This document shows, one piece after another, positions 49,530 through 62,564 of a DNA stretch of 64,000 bases. The notes under the pieces were generated by a model. The model was given only the letters and a program-made list of their open reading frames with translations. It was not told the DNA's origin and ran no database searches. Source of the stretch: Osedax frankpressi. Taxonomy: Eukaryota; Annelida; Polychaeta; Sabellida; Siboglinidae. Position 1 is the stretch's first letter. Each line of letters opens with the position of its first letter. The stretch covers positions 1 through 64,000 of the forward strand of contig CAXIVS010000139.1 in the NCBI GenBank assembly GCA_964035775.1. The letters are read 5' to 3'. The translations under genes were made by a program, and so were the position numbers.

Positions 49530-52136
49530 TTATGTACGATGTTTGTCAATATGCGTGGCGTATAGCATCGATTAGATTCAACAATGTTAGTCTATGTACA
49601 TTGATTTTAATACCAAATATGTCAGGCCTGCTGTGTCCGCTCTTATTATACCCGGGCAGTCGGTTTGCCAGTTGGATGCGCGTTAACCACTACACTACCC
49701 GCGCCTCCCGTAATGAATGTTCAAATATAGGAGCATGTAGTTTGCATGCTACACAAGTGCCTAATTCTTGTCGGAAATGGCACAACGTTTATATTCTTGT
49801 TCTCATTCACAGTCCACTGTACATGTCGCATACCACTCTTCGATGAGTTGTCAATGTCTTAAGCTTTCCAGTTGTGCCTATGCAAATAGAAGTTTGGGCA
49901 GTATATAATTTAACATTCGTTTTAATGACCTTCGCAAAAATATATACTCTCAACGACAGAAGTTCCGTTTAAATGTTGGCACTCTACTCTCGTCGATCTG
50001 TAACTCTAAAACGTGTTAATGGTGACGCCATGAGTGCTGTATGCAGTCTAGGCAAATATGTATCTGAAGCATTAAATGCCATTCCAAACTGTTTATGAAT
50101 ACACGGAATGCTTGTACGCAACACAATGAAACAAAAGCTGTTGTTAAATCAAATACATGTCGTCGAAGTGTGTGAGGTGGGGTGATACAAGGTGTTCGTT
50201 CGCATACATATTTACTCTGCAATGGGATACTATTTGTAGGGCTTTCGGTTTGTGTAGGTCAATACCAATCGTTATATGGTGCGACTATTGCCTGTTAGTT
50301 GCTTTGTGGTTTCGTTTTCATATTGAACTTGCGAAAAGTCTGTCGTTTCGTTTCAGGTCTTCCGATTTGATTCCGAAGTTTGAACGACAAAAAACTCTCA
50401 GAACACGACGCAAGAGAAGTGGTGCATCTCACGCAAGTCTAGTATATAATCGTGTAGTTGCCTGGGTAGTTTGGAAGAACCTTTGTTTTTTCGTATGGTA
50501 CTTCGTCATGACTGTTATGCCTAGCTTTTGGCGTTACCTGTTTGTCGGCATAGCGCTCATGGTATGGACAAGGACCTGGCCCATTGGCAGTTATCACTGT
50601 ATCCGCACGCTATTGATTGCATGGCAATGGGCAATGCCTCAAAAGGAAGCCGATCTCCGTCACTACCTACTTACAAGTATGCTTGCCGAGTAGTGTGTGT
50701 TTGCAATAACTATTCGTCTTAAACATCGATTGATCACTAAACTTGTTTCAGAAGAAGACAAACCAATTGTGTACTCGTGACTTACGTTACAACAAAGCGC
50801 CTGGCCTACGGTTGCATTTGCATGCTGCTCCCTAAGCATACTGTTTCCAGTCGAGATCAGAGCTTTGTGATTGGTGTAATGACAGACAGAGAACCAACTG
50901 TATTGAGTGGGTGTCTGTTTGCGTGCGAGAATGTGCGTGACATTCGCAAGATTGGTGCTTATGCTTACCAATGTTAAGATAGTTTCCCCGGTGCGATCTC
51001 GGCCCCTTATACAAGTTTCGTTCCATGTGCCTTATTTTAGCATCATATTTTGACATTACTTATGTTGGAATCTAATAATTAATGTAGCCAAGTTGTCTGT
51101 GTGCAACAGAAGCTCGCTCACAGGGTGATGTGACTGGCATAGTTGGATGTTTTGCACTTGCTCCAGCCAATTTACTTCTTAATACAATGAGAGCACATTC
51201 GATTGAATGCATACAACTGACAGATATTGCGGCTAGACCCAAAAAGCACCACCTGGAGTGGTTACGAGGAAATTATTCGAAGTCTAAACCATCGACTTTA
51301 TATCAGTTCTGATCAATCACATAGCGTGAAAACTAGCTACATCAATCGCCTAAGTAAAACGTTTTGTTTGTTTTCTCGTCTTTGTGAGAACTGTAATATT
51401 TAGACTAATGTCCACTCGCAATTGTTATTATACATGACATCTATGCCAAGCTATATTTGATTCTCCCGGTGATCGGCCTACATTTACAGTTAAATAAAAA
51501 ACGTTATACTGCACCTGCACAAAGTGGCTGTACTCGATAAACACAAGGTTTCACTCACTATCAAATGACTGAACCGCGTCGTCAGTTTTCACCTAATCGC
51601 GCCCGGTCGTCCAGTAGTGCTGCCAGAAGTCGCCTGCTTTGGACCATGCGTCTCTGAACCTTCATCTGGCGAAGACACCTGATAAAAAACACAATAAAAA
51701 GAGTGTTATAATATGTACGGTGACTAAAGGCGTTGACACAACTAGACTCAATTATTACACATGCCCACATTCCTTCACCCCACTGCAATCAAAGGGGTAA
51801 ATCCCACAGCGATGCGGTCGAGATTACATTAAAAACACTGGCATCTTTTTCCAGCATTCGGCTGCGCGGCGTGGTAATGGCGCGAAACCGGAAGGGACAT
51901 CCCTACTGTGACGTCACGACAATACGGCAAACGCGCTATTTTCGTTCAGACAACGTCAGATTTCAAGATGGCGGCGCCGTTGATATAAGCAAACTGGGGA
52001 GGGGGGACGCTTTCTTCCGACTACTCCATCTTTCTTTCAATGTCTGCCCTGGCACAGGTTCATGTTGTCATCATGTACACGCATAAGACTACAGTTTTAT
52101 CATGGTCCAGCGGCCTGTTTGACATTCGGGTACTTT
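49530..52136 (+). repeat. Repeat copy 20 (2,607 bp)
   Basis: Has CATACATATT near 50210 and GGTGCATCTCACG, the marks of copies 20-24. Private variants are CTAGGCAAAT near 50048, GTAATATTTAG near 51394, ATGCCAAG near 51443 (breaking a short inverted repeat), TTACAGTTAAAT near 51484 and CTGATAAAAA near 51679. Confidence 0.97.
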
Positions 52137-54743
52137 TTATGTACGATGTTTGTCAATATGCGTGGCGTATAGCATCGATTAGATTCAACAATGTTAGTCT
52201 ATGTACATTGATTTTAATACCAAATATGTCAGGCCTGCTGTGTCCGCTCTTATTATACCCGGGCAGTCGGTTTGCCAGTTGGATGCGCGTTAACCACTAC
52301 ACTACCCGCGCCTCCCGTAATGAATGTTCAAATATAGGAGCATGTAGTTTGCATGCTACACAAGTGCCTAATTCTTGTCGGAAATGGCACAACGTTTATA
52401 TTCTTGTTCTCATTCACAGTCCACTGTACATGTCGCATACCACTCTTCGATGAGTTGTCAATGTCTTAAGCTTTCCAGTTGTGCCTATGCAAATAGAAGT
52501 TTGGGCAGTATATAATTTAACATTCGTTTTAATGACCTTCGCAAAAATATATACTCTCAACGACAGAAGTTCCGTTTAAATGTTGGCACTCTTCTCTCGT
52601 CGATCTGTAACTCTAAAACGTGTTAATGGTGACGCCATGAGTGCTGTATGCAGTCTACGCAAATATGTATCTGAAGCATTAAATGCCATTCCAAACTGTT
52701 TATGAATACACGGAATGCTTGTACGCAACACAATGAAACAAAAGCTGTTGTTAAATCAAATACATGTCGTCGAAGTGTGTGAGGTGGGGTGATACAAGGT
52801 GTTCGTTCGCATACATATTTACTCTGCAATGGGATACTATTTGTAGGGCTTTCGGTTTGTGTAGGTCAATACCAATCGTTATATGGTGCGACTATTGCCT
52901 GTTAGTTGCTTTGTGGTTTCGTTTTCATATTGAACTTGCGAAAAGTCTGTCGTTTCGTTTCAGGTCTTCCGATTTGATTCCGAAGTTTGAACGACAAAAA
53001 ACTCTCAGAACACGACGCAAGAGAAGTGGTGCATCTCACGCAAGTCTAGTATATAATCGTGTAGTTGCCTGGGTAGTTTGGAAGAACCTTTGTTTTTTCG
53101 TATGGTACTTCGTCATGACTGTTATGCCTAGCTTTTGGCGTTACCTGTTTGTCGGCATAGCGCTCATGGTATGGACAAGGACCTGGCCCATTGGCAGTTA
53201 TCACTGTATCCGCACGCTATTGATTGCATGGCAATGGGCAATGCCTCAAAAGGAAGCCGATCTCCGTCACTACCTACTTACAAGTATGCTTGCCGAGTAG
53301 TGTGTGTTTGCAATAACTATTCGTCTTAAACATCGATTGATCACTAAGCTTGTTTCAGAAGAAGACAAACCAATTGTGTACTCGTGACTTACGTTACAAC
53401 AAAGCGCCTGGCCTACGGTTGCATTTGCATGCTGCTCCCTAAGCATACTGTTTCCAGTCGAGATCAGAGCTTTGTGATTGGTGTAATGACAGACAGAGAA
53501 CCAACTGTATTGAGTGGGTGTCTGTTTGCGTGCGAGAATGTGCGTGACATTCGCAAGATTGGTGCTTATGCTTACCAATGTTAAGATAGTTTCCCCGGTG
53601 CGATCTCGGCCCCTTATACAAGTTTCGTTCCATGTGCCTTATTTTAGCATCATATTTTGACATTACTTATGTTGGAATCTAATAATTAATGTAGCCAAGT
53701 TGTCTGTGTGCAACAGAAGCTCGCTCACAGGGTGATGTGACTGGCATAGTTGGATGTTTTGCACTTGCTCCAGCCAATTTACTTCTTAATACAATGAGAG
53801 CACATTCGATTGAATGCATACAACTGACAGATATTGCGGCTAGACCCAAAAAGCACCACCTGGAGTGGTTACGAGGAAATTATTCGAAGTCTAAACCATC
53901 GTCTTTATATCAGTTCTGATCAATCACATAGCGTGAAAACTAGCTACATCAATCGCCTAAGTAAAACGTTTTGTTTGTTTTCTCGTCTTTGTGAGAACTG
54001 TAACATTTAGACTAATGTCCACTCGCAATTGTTATTATACATGACATCTATGTCAAGCTATATTTGATTCTCCCGGTGATCGGCCTATATTTACATTTAA
54101 ATAAAAAACGTTATACTGCACCTGCACAAAGTGGCTGTACTCGATAAACACAAGGTTTCACTCACTATCAAATGACTGAGCCGCGTCGTCAGTTTTCATC
54201 TAATCGCGCCCGGTCGTCCAGTAATGCTGCCAGAAGTCGCCTGCTTTGGACCATGCGTCTCTGAACCTTCATCTGGCGAAGACACCTGAGAAAAAACACA
54301 ATAAAAAGAGTGTTATAATATGTACGGTGACTAAAGGCGTTGACACAACTACACTCAATTATTACACATGCCCACATTCCTTCACCCCACTGCAATCAAA
54401 GGGGTAAATCCCACAGCGATGCGGTCGAGATTACATTAAAAACACTGGCATCTTTTTCCAGCATTCGGCTGCGCGGCGTGGTAATGGCGCGAAACCGGAA
54501 GGGACATCCCTACTGTGACGTCACGACAATACGGCAAACGCGCTATTTTCGTTCAGACAACGTCAGATTTCAAGATGGCGGCGCCGTTGATATAAGCAAA
54601 CTGGGGAGGGGGGACGCTTTCTTCCGACTACTCCATCTTTCTTTCAATGTCTGCCCTGGCACAGGTTCATGTTGTCATCATGTACACGCATAAGACTACA
54701 GTTTTATCATGGTCCAGCGGCCTGTTTGACATTCGGGTACTTT
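52137..54743 (+). repeat. Repeat copy 21 (2,607 bp)
   Basis: Copies 20-24 family. Private variants are CTCTTCTCTCG near 52589 and TTTCATCTAAT near 54195, the latter at the candidate minus-strand donor flank. It shares AACTACACTC near 54347 with copy 22, and CACTAAGCTT near 53342 with copies 13, 14 and 17. Confidence 0.97.
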
Positions 54744-57350
54744 TTATGTACGATGTTTGTCAATATGCGTGGCGTATAGCATCGATTAGATTCAACAATG
54801 TTAGTCTATGTACATTGATTTTAATACCAAATATGTCAGGCCTGCTGTGTCCGCTCTTACTATACCCGGGCAGTCGGTTTGCCAGTTGGATGCGCGTTAA
54901 CCACTACACTACCCGCGCCTCCCGTAATGAATGTTCAAATATAGGAGCATGTAGTTTGCATGCTACACAAGTGCCTAATTCTTGTCGGAAATGGCACAAC
55001 GTTTATATTCTTGTTCTCATTCACAGTCCACTGTACATGTCGCATACCACTCTTCGATGAGTTGTCAATGTCTTAAGCTTTCCAGTTGTGCCTATGCAAA
55101 TAGAAGTTTGGGCAGTATATAATTTAACATTCGTTTTAATGACCTTCGCAAAAATATATACTCTCAACGACAGAAGTTCCGTTTAAATGTTGGCACTCTA
55201 CTCTCGTCGATCTGTAACTCTAAAACGTGTTAATGGTGACGCCATGAGTGCTGTATGCAGTCTACGCAAATATGTATCTGAAGCATTAAATGCCATTCCA
55301 AACTGTTTATGAATACACGGAATGCTTGTACGCAACACAATGAAACAAAAGCTGTTGTTAAATCAAATACATGTCGTCGAAGTGTGTGAGGTGGGGTGAT
55401 ACAAGGTGTTCGTTCGCATACATATTTACTCTGCAATGGGATACTATTTGTAGGGCTTTCGGTTTGTGTAGGTCAATACCAATCGTTATATGGTGCGACT
55501 ATTGCCTGTTAGTTGCTTTGTGGTTTCGTTTTCATATTGAACTTGCGAAAAGTCTGTCGTTTCGTTTCAGGTCTTCCGATTTGATTCCGAAGTTTGAACG
55601 ACAAAAAACTCTCAGAACACGACGCAAGAGAAGTGGTGCATCTCACGCAAGTCTAGTATATAATCGTGTAGTTGCCTGGGTAGTTTGGAAGAACCTTTGT
55701 TTTTTCGTATGGTACTTCGTCATGACTGTTATGCCTAGCTTTTGGCGTTACCTGTTTGTCGGCATAGCGCTCATGGTATGGACAAGGACCTGGCCCATTG
55801 GCAGTTATCACTGTATCCGCACGCTATTGATTGCATGGCAATGGGCAATGCCTCAAAAGGAAGCCGATCTCCGTCACTACCTACTTACAAGTATGCTTGC
55901 CGAGTAGTGTGTGTTTGCAATAACTATTCGTCTTAAACATCGATTGATCACTAAACTTGTTTCAGAAGAAGACAAACCAATTGTGTACTCGTGACTTACG
56001 TTACAACAAAGCGCCTGGCCTACGGTTGCATTTGCATGCTGCTCCCTAAGCATACTGTTTCCAGTCGAGATCAGAGCTTTGTGATTGGTGTAATGACAGA
56101 CAGAGAACCAACTGTATTGAGTGGGTGTCTGTTTGCGTGCGAGAATGTGCGTGACATTCGCAAGATTGGTGCTTATGCTTACCAATGTTAAGATAGTTTC
56201 CCCGGTGCGATCTCGGCCCCTTATACAAGTTTCGTTCCATGTGCCTTATTTTAGCATCATATTTTGACATTACTTATGTTGGAATCTAATAATTAATGTA
56301 GCCAAGTTGTCTGTGTGCAACAGAAGCTCGCTCACAGGGTGATGTGACTGGCATAGTTGGATGTTTTGCACTTGCTCCAGCCAATTTACTTCTTAATACA
56401 ATGAGAGCACATTCGATTGAATGCATACAACTGACAGATATTGCGGCTAGACCCAAAAAGCACCACCTGGAGTGGTTACGAGGAAATTATTCGAAGTCTA
56501 AACCATCGTCTTTATATCAGTTCTGATCAATCACATAGCGTGAAAACTAGCTACATCAATCGCCTAAGTAAAACGTTTTGTTTGTTTTCTCGTCTTTGTG
56601 AGAACTGTAACATTTAGACTAATGTCCACTCGCAATTGTTATTATACATGACATCTATGTCAAGCTATATTTGATTCTCCCGGTGATCGGCCTATATTTA
56701 CATTTAAATAAAAAACGTTATACTGCACCTGCACAAAGTGGCTGTACTCGATAAACACAAGGTTTCACTCACTATCAAATGACTGAGCCGCGTCGTCAGT
56801 TTTCACCTAATCGCGCCCGGTCGTCCAGTAATGCTGCCAGAAGTCGCCTGCTTTGGACCATGCGTCTCTGAACCTTCATCTGGCGAAGACACCTGAGAAA
56901 AAACACAATAAAAAGAGTGTTATAATATGTACGGTGACTAAAGGCGTTGACACAACTACACTCAATTATTACACATGCCCACATTCCTTCACCCCACTGC
57001 AATCAAAGGGGTAAATCCCACAGCGATGCGGTCGAGATTACATTAAAAACACTGGCATCTTTTTCCAGCATTCGGCTGCGCGGCGTGGTAATGGCGCGAA
57101 ACCGGAAGGGACATCCCTACTGTGACGTCACGACAATACGGCAAACGCGCTATTTTCGTTCAGACAACGTCAGATTTCAAGATGGCGGCGCCGTTGATAT
57201 AAGCAAACTGGGGAGGGGGGACGCTTTCTTCCGACTACTCCATCTTTCTTTCAATGTCTGCCCTGGCACAGGTTCATGTTGTCATCATGTACACGCATAA
57301 GACTACAGTTTTATCATGGTCCAGCGGCCTGTTTGACATTCGGGTACTTT
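54744..57350 (+). repeat. Repeat copy 22 (2,607 bp)
   Basis: Copies 20-24 family. It has CTTACTATACC near 54856 (shared with copy 24) and AACTACACTC near 56954 (shared with copy 21). Confidence 0.97.
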
Positions 57351-59957
57351 TTATGTACGATGTTTGTCAATATGCGTGGCGTATAGCATCGATTAGATTC
57401 AACAATGTTAGTCTATGTACATTGATTTTAATACCAAATATGTCAGGCCTGCTGTGTCCGCTCTTATTATACCCGGGCAGTCGGTTTGCCAGTTGGATGC
57501 GCGTTAACCACTACACTACCCGCGCCTCCCGTAATGAATGTTCAAATATAGGAGCATGTAGTTTGCATGCTACACAAGTGCCTAATTCTTGTCGGAAATG
57601 GCACAACGTTTATATTCTTGTTCTCATTCACAGTCCACTGTACATGTCGCATACCACTCTTCGATGAGTTGTCAATGTCTTAAGCTTTCCAGTTGTGCCT
57701 ATGCAAATAGAAGTTTGGGCAGTATATAATTTAACATTCGTTTTAATGACCTTCGCAAAAATATATACTCTCAACGACAGAAGTTCCGTTTAAATGTTGG
57801 CACTCTACTCTCGTCGATCTGTAACTCTAAAACGTGTTAATGGTGACGCCATGAGTGCTGTATGCAGTCTACGCAAATATGTATCTGAAGCATTAAATGC
57901 CATTCCAAACTGTTTATGAATACACGGAATGCTTGTACGCAACACAATGAAACAAAAGCTGTTGTTAAATCAAATACATGTCGTCGAAGTGTGTGAGGTG
58001 GGGTGATACAAGGTGTTCGTTCGCATACATATTTACTCTGCAATGGGATACTATTTGTAGGGCTTTCGGTTTGTGTAGGTCAATACCAATCGTTATATGG
58101 TGCGACTATTGCCTGTTAGTTGCTTTGTGGTTTCGTTTTCATATTGAACTTGCGAAAAGTCTGTCGTTTCGTTTCAGGTCTTCCGATTTGATTCCGAAGT
58201 TTGAACGACAAAAAACTCTCAGAACACGACGCAAGAGAAGTGGTGCATCTCACGCAAGTCTAGTATATAATCGTGTAGTTGCCTGGGTAGTTTGGAAGAA
58301 CCTTTGTTTTTTCGTATGGTACTTCGTCATGACTGTTATGCCTAGCTTTTGGCGTTACCTGTTTGTCGGCATAGCGCTCATGGTATGGACAAGGACCTGG
58401 CCCATTGGCAGTTATCACTGTATCCGCACGCTATTGATTGCATGGCAATGGGCAATGCCTCAAAAGGAAGCCGATCTCCGTCACTACCTACTTACAAGTA
58501 TGCTTGCCGAGTAGTGTGTGTTTGCAATAACTATTCGTCTTAAACATCGATTGATCACTAAACTTGTTTCAGAAGAAGACAAACCAATTGTGTACTCGTG
58601 ACTTACGTTACAACAAAGCGCCTGGCCTACGGTTGCATTTGCATGCTGCTCCCTAAGCATACTGTTTCCAGTCGAGATCAGAGCTTTGTGATTGGTGTAA
58701 TGACAGACAGAGAACCAACTGTATTGAGTGGGTGTCTGTTTGCGTGCGAGAATGTGCGTGACATTCGCAAGATTGGTGCTTATGCTTACCAATGTTAAGA
58801 TAGTTTCCCCGGTGCGATCTCGGCCCCTTATACAAGTTTCGTTCCATGTGCCTTATTTTAGCATCATATTTTGACATTACTTATGTTGGAATCTAATAAT
58901 TAATGTAGCCAAGTTGTCTGTGTGCAACAGAAGCTCGCTCACAGGGTGATGTGACTGGCATAGTTGGATGTTTTGCACTTGCTCCAGCCAATTTACTTCT
59001 TAATACAATGAGAGCACATTCGATTGAATGCATACAACTGACAGATATTGCGGCTAGACCCAAAAAGCACCACCTGGAGTGGTTACGAGGAAATTATTCG
59101 AAGTCTAAACCATCGTCTTTATATCAGTTCTGATCAATCACATAGCGTGAAAACTAGCTACATCAATCGCCTAAGTAAAACGTTTTGTTTGTTTTCTCGT
59201 CTTTGTGAGAACTGTAACATTTAGACTAATGTCCACTCGCAATTGTTATTATACATGACATCTATGTCAAGCTATATTTGATTCTCCCGGTGATCGGCCT
59301 ATATTTACATTTAAATAAAAAACGTTATACTGCACCTGCACAAAGTGGCTGTACTCGATAAACACAAGGTTTCACTCACTATCAAATGACTGAGCCGCGT
59401 CGTCAGTTTTCACCTAATCGCGCCCGGTCGTCCAGTAATGCTGCCAGAAGTCGCCTGCTTTGGACCATGCGTCTCTGAACCTTCATCTGGCGAAGACACC
59501 TGAGAAAAAACACAATAAAAAGAGTGTTATAATATGTACGGTGACTAAAGGCGTTGACACAACTAGACTCAATTATTACACATGCCCACATTCCTTCACC
59601 CCACTGCAATCAAAGGGGTAAATCCCACAGCGATGCGGTCGAGATTACATTAAAAACACTGCCATCTTTTTCCAGCATTCGGCTGCGCGGCGTGGTAATG
59701 GCGCGAAACCGGAAGGGACATCCCTACTGTGACGTCACGACAATACGGCAAACGCGCTATTTTCGTTCAGACAACGTCAGATTTCAAGATGGCGGCGCCG
59801 TTGATATAAGCAAACTGGGGAGGGGGGACGCTTTCTTCCGACTACTCCATCTTTCTTTCAATGTCTGCCCTGGCACAGGTTCATGTTGTCATCATGTACA
59901 CGCATAAGACTACAGTTTTATCATGGTCCAGCGGCCTGTTTGACATTCGGGTACTTT
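57351..59957 (+). repeat. Repeat copy 23 (2,607 bp)
   Basis: Copies 20-24 family, with few private changes. CTGCCATC replaces CTGGCATC near 59659. Confidence 0.97.
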
Positions 59958-62564
59958 ATATGTACGATGTTTGTCAATATGCGTGGCGTATAGCATCGAT
60001 TAGATTCAACAATGTTAGTCTATGTACATTGATTTTAATACCAAATATGTCAGGCCTGCTGTGTCCGCTCTTACTATACCCGGGCAGTCGGTTTGCCAGT
60101 TGGATGCGCGTTAACCACTACACTACCCGCGCCTCCCGTAATGAATGTTCAAATATAGGAGCATGTAGTTTGCATGCTACACAAGTGCCTAATTCTTGTC
60201 GGAAATGGCACAACGTTTATATTCTTGTTCTCATTCACAGTCCACTGTACATGTCGCATACCACTCTTCGATGAGTTGTCAATGTCTTAAGCTTTCCAGT
60301 TGTGCCTATGCAAATAGAAGTTTGGGCAGTATATAATTTAACATTCGTTTTAATGACCTTCGCAAAAATATATACTCTCAACGACAGAAGTTCCGTTTAA
60401 ATGTTGGCACTCTACTCTCGTCGATCTGTAACTCTAAAACGTGTTAATGGTGACGCCATGAGTGCTGTATGCAGTCTACGCAAATATGTATCTGAAGCAT
60501 TAAATGCCATTCCAAACTGTTTATGAATACACGGAATGCTTGTACGCAACACAATGAAACAAAAGCTGTTGTTAAATCAAATACATGTCGTCGAAGTGTG
60601 TGAGGTGGGGTGATACAAGGTGTTCGTTCGCATACATATTTACTCTGCAATGGGATACTATTTGTAGGGCTTTCGGTTTGTGTAGGTCAATACCAATCGT
60701 TATATGGTGCGACTATTGCCTGTTAGTTGCTTTGTGGTTTCGTTTTCATATTGAACTTGCGAAAAGTCTGTCGTTTCGTTTCAGGTCTTCCGATTTGATT
60801 CCGAAGTTTGAACGACAAAAAACTCTCAGAACACGACGCAAGAGAAGTGGTGCATCTCACGCAAGTCTAGTATATAATCGTGTAGTTGCCTGGGTAGTTT
60901 GGAAGAACCTTTGGTTTTTCGTATGGTACTTCGTCATGACTGTTATGCCTAGCTTTTGGCGTTACCTGTTTGTCGGCATAGCGCTCATGGTATGGACAAG
61001 GACCTGGCCCATTGGCAGTTATCACTGTATCCGCACGCTATTGATTGCATGGCAATGGGCAATGCCTCAAAAGGAAGCCGATCTCCGTCACTACCTACTT
61101 ACAAGTATGCTTGCCGAGTAGTGTGTGTTTGCAATAACTATTCGTCTTAAACATCGATTGATCACTAAACTTGTTTCAGAAGAAGACAAACCAATTGTGT
61201 ACTCGTGACTTACGTTACAACAAAGCGCCTGGCCTACGGTTGCATTTGCATGCTGCTCCCTAAGCATACTGTTTCCAGTCGAGATCAGAGCTTTGTGATT
61301 GGTGTAATGACAGACAGAGAACCAACTGTATTGAGTGGGTGTCTGTTTGCGTGCGAGAATGTGCGTGACATTCGCAAGATTGGTGCTTATGCTTACCAAT
61401 GTTAAGATAGTTTCCCCGGTGCGATCTCGGCCCCTTATACAAGTTTCGTTCCATGTGCCTTATTTTAGCATCATATTTTGACATTACTTATGTTGGAATC
61501 TAATAATTAATGTAGCCAAGTTGTCTGTGTGCAACAGAAGCTCGCTCACAGGGTGATGTGACTGGCATAGTTGGATGTTTTGCACTTGCTCCAGCCAATT
61601 TACTTCTTAATACAATGAGAGCACATTCGATTGAATGCATACAACTGACAGATATTGCGGCTAGACCCAAAAAGCACCACCTGGAGTGGTTACGAGGAAA
61701 TTATTCGAAGTCTAAACCATCGTCTTTATATCAGTTCTGATCAATCACATAGCGTGAAAACTAGCTACATCAATCGCCTAAGTAAAACGTTTTGTTTGTT
61801 TTCTCGTCTTTGTGAGAACTGTAACATTTAGACTAATGTCCACTCGCAATTGTTATTATACATGACATCTATGTCAAGCTATATTTGATTCTCCCGGTGA
61901 TCGGCCTATATTTACATTTAAATAAAAAACGTTATACTGCACCTGCACAAAGTGGCTGTACTCGATAAACACAAGGTTTCACTCACTATCAAATGACTGA
62001 GCCGCGTCGTCAGTTTTCACCTAATCGCGCCCGGTCGTCCAGTAATGCTGCCAGAAGTCGCCTAATTTGGACCATGCGTCTCTGAACCTTCATCTGGCGA
62101 AGACACCTGAGAAAAAACACAATAAAAAGAGTGTTATAATATGTACGGTGACTAAAGGCGTTGACACAACTAGACTCAATTATTACACATGCCCACATTC
62201 CTTCACCCCACTGCAATCAAAGGGGTAAATCCCACAGCGATGCGGTCGAGATTACATTAAAAACACTGGCATCTTTTTCCAGCATTCGGCTGCGCGGCGT
62301 GGTAATGGCGCGAAACCGGAAGGGACATCCCTACTGTGACGTCACGACAATACGGCAAACGCGCTATTTTCGTTCAGACAACGTCAGATTTCAAGATGGC
62401 GGCGCCGTTGATATAAGCAAACTGGGGAGGGGGGACGCTTTCTTCCGACTACTCCATCTTTCTTTCAATGTCTGCCCTGGCACAGGTTCATGTTGTCATC
62501 ATGTACACGCATAAGACTACAGTTTTATCATGGTCCAGCGGCCTGTGTGACATTCGGGTACTTT
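59958..62564 (+). repeat. Repeat copy 24 (2,607 bp)
   Basis: Copies 20-24 family. Private changes are CTTTATATG at the start, where all other copies have CTTTTTATG, and TTTGGTTTTTC near 60911. Near 62062 it carries the AATTTGG allele otherwise found only in copies 1-9. Confidence 0.97.
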
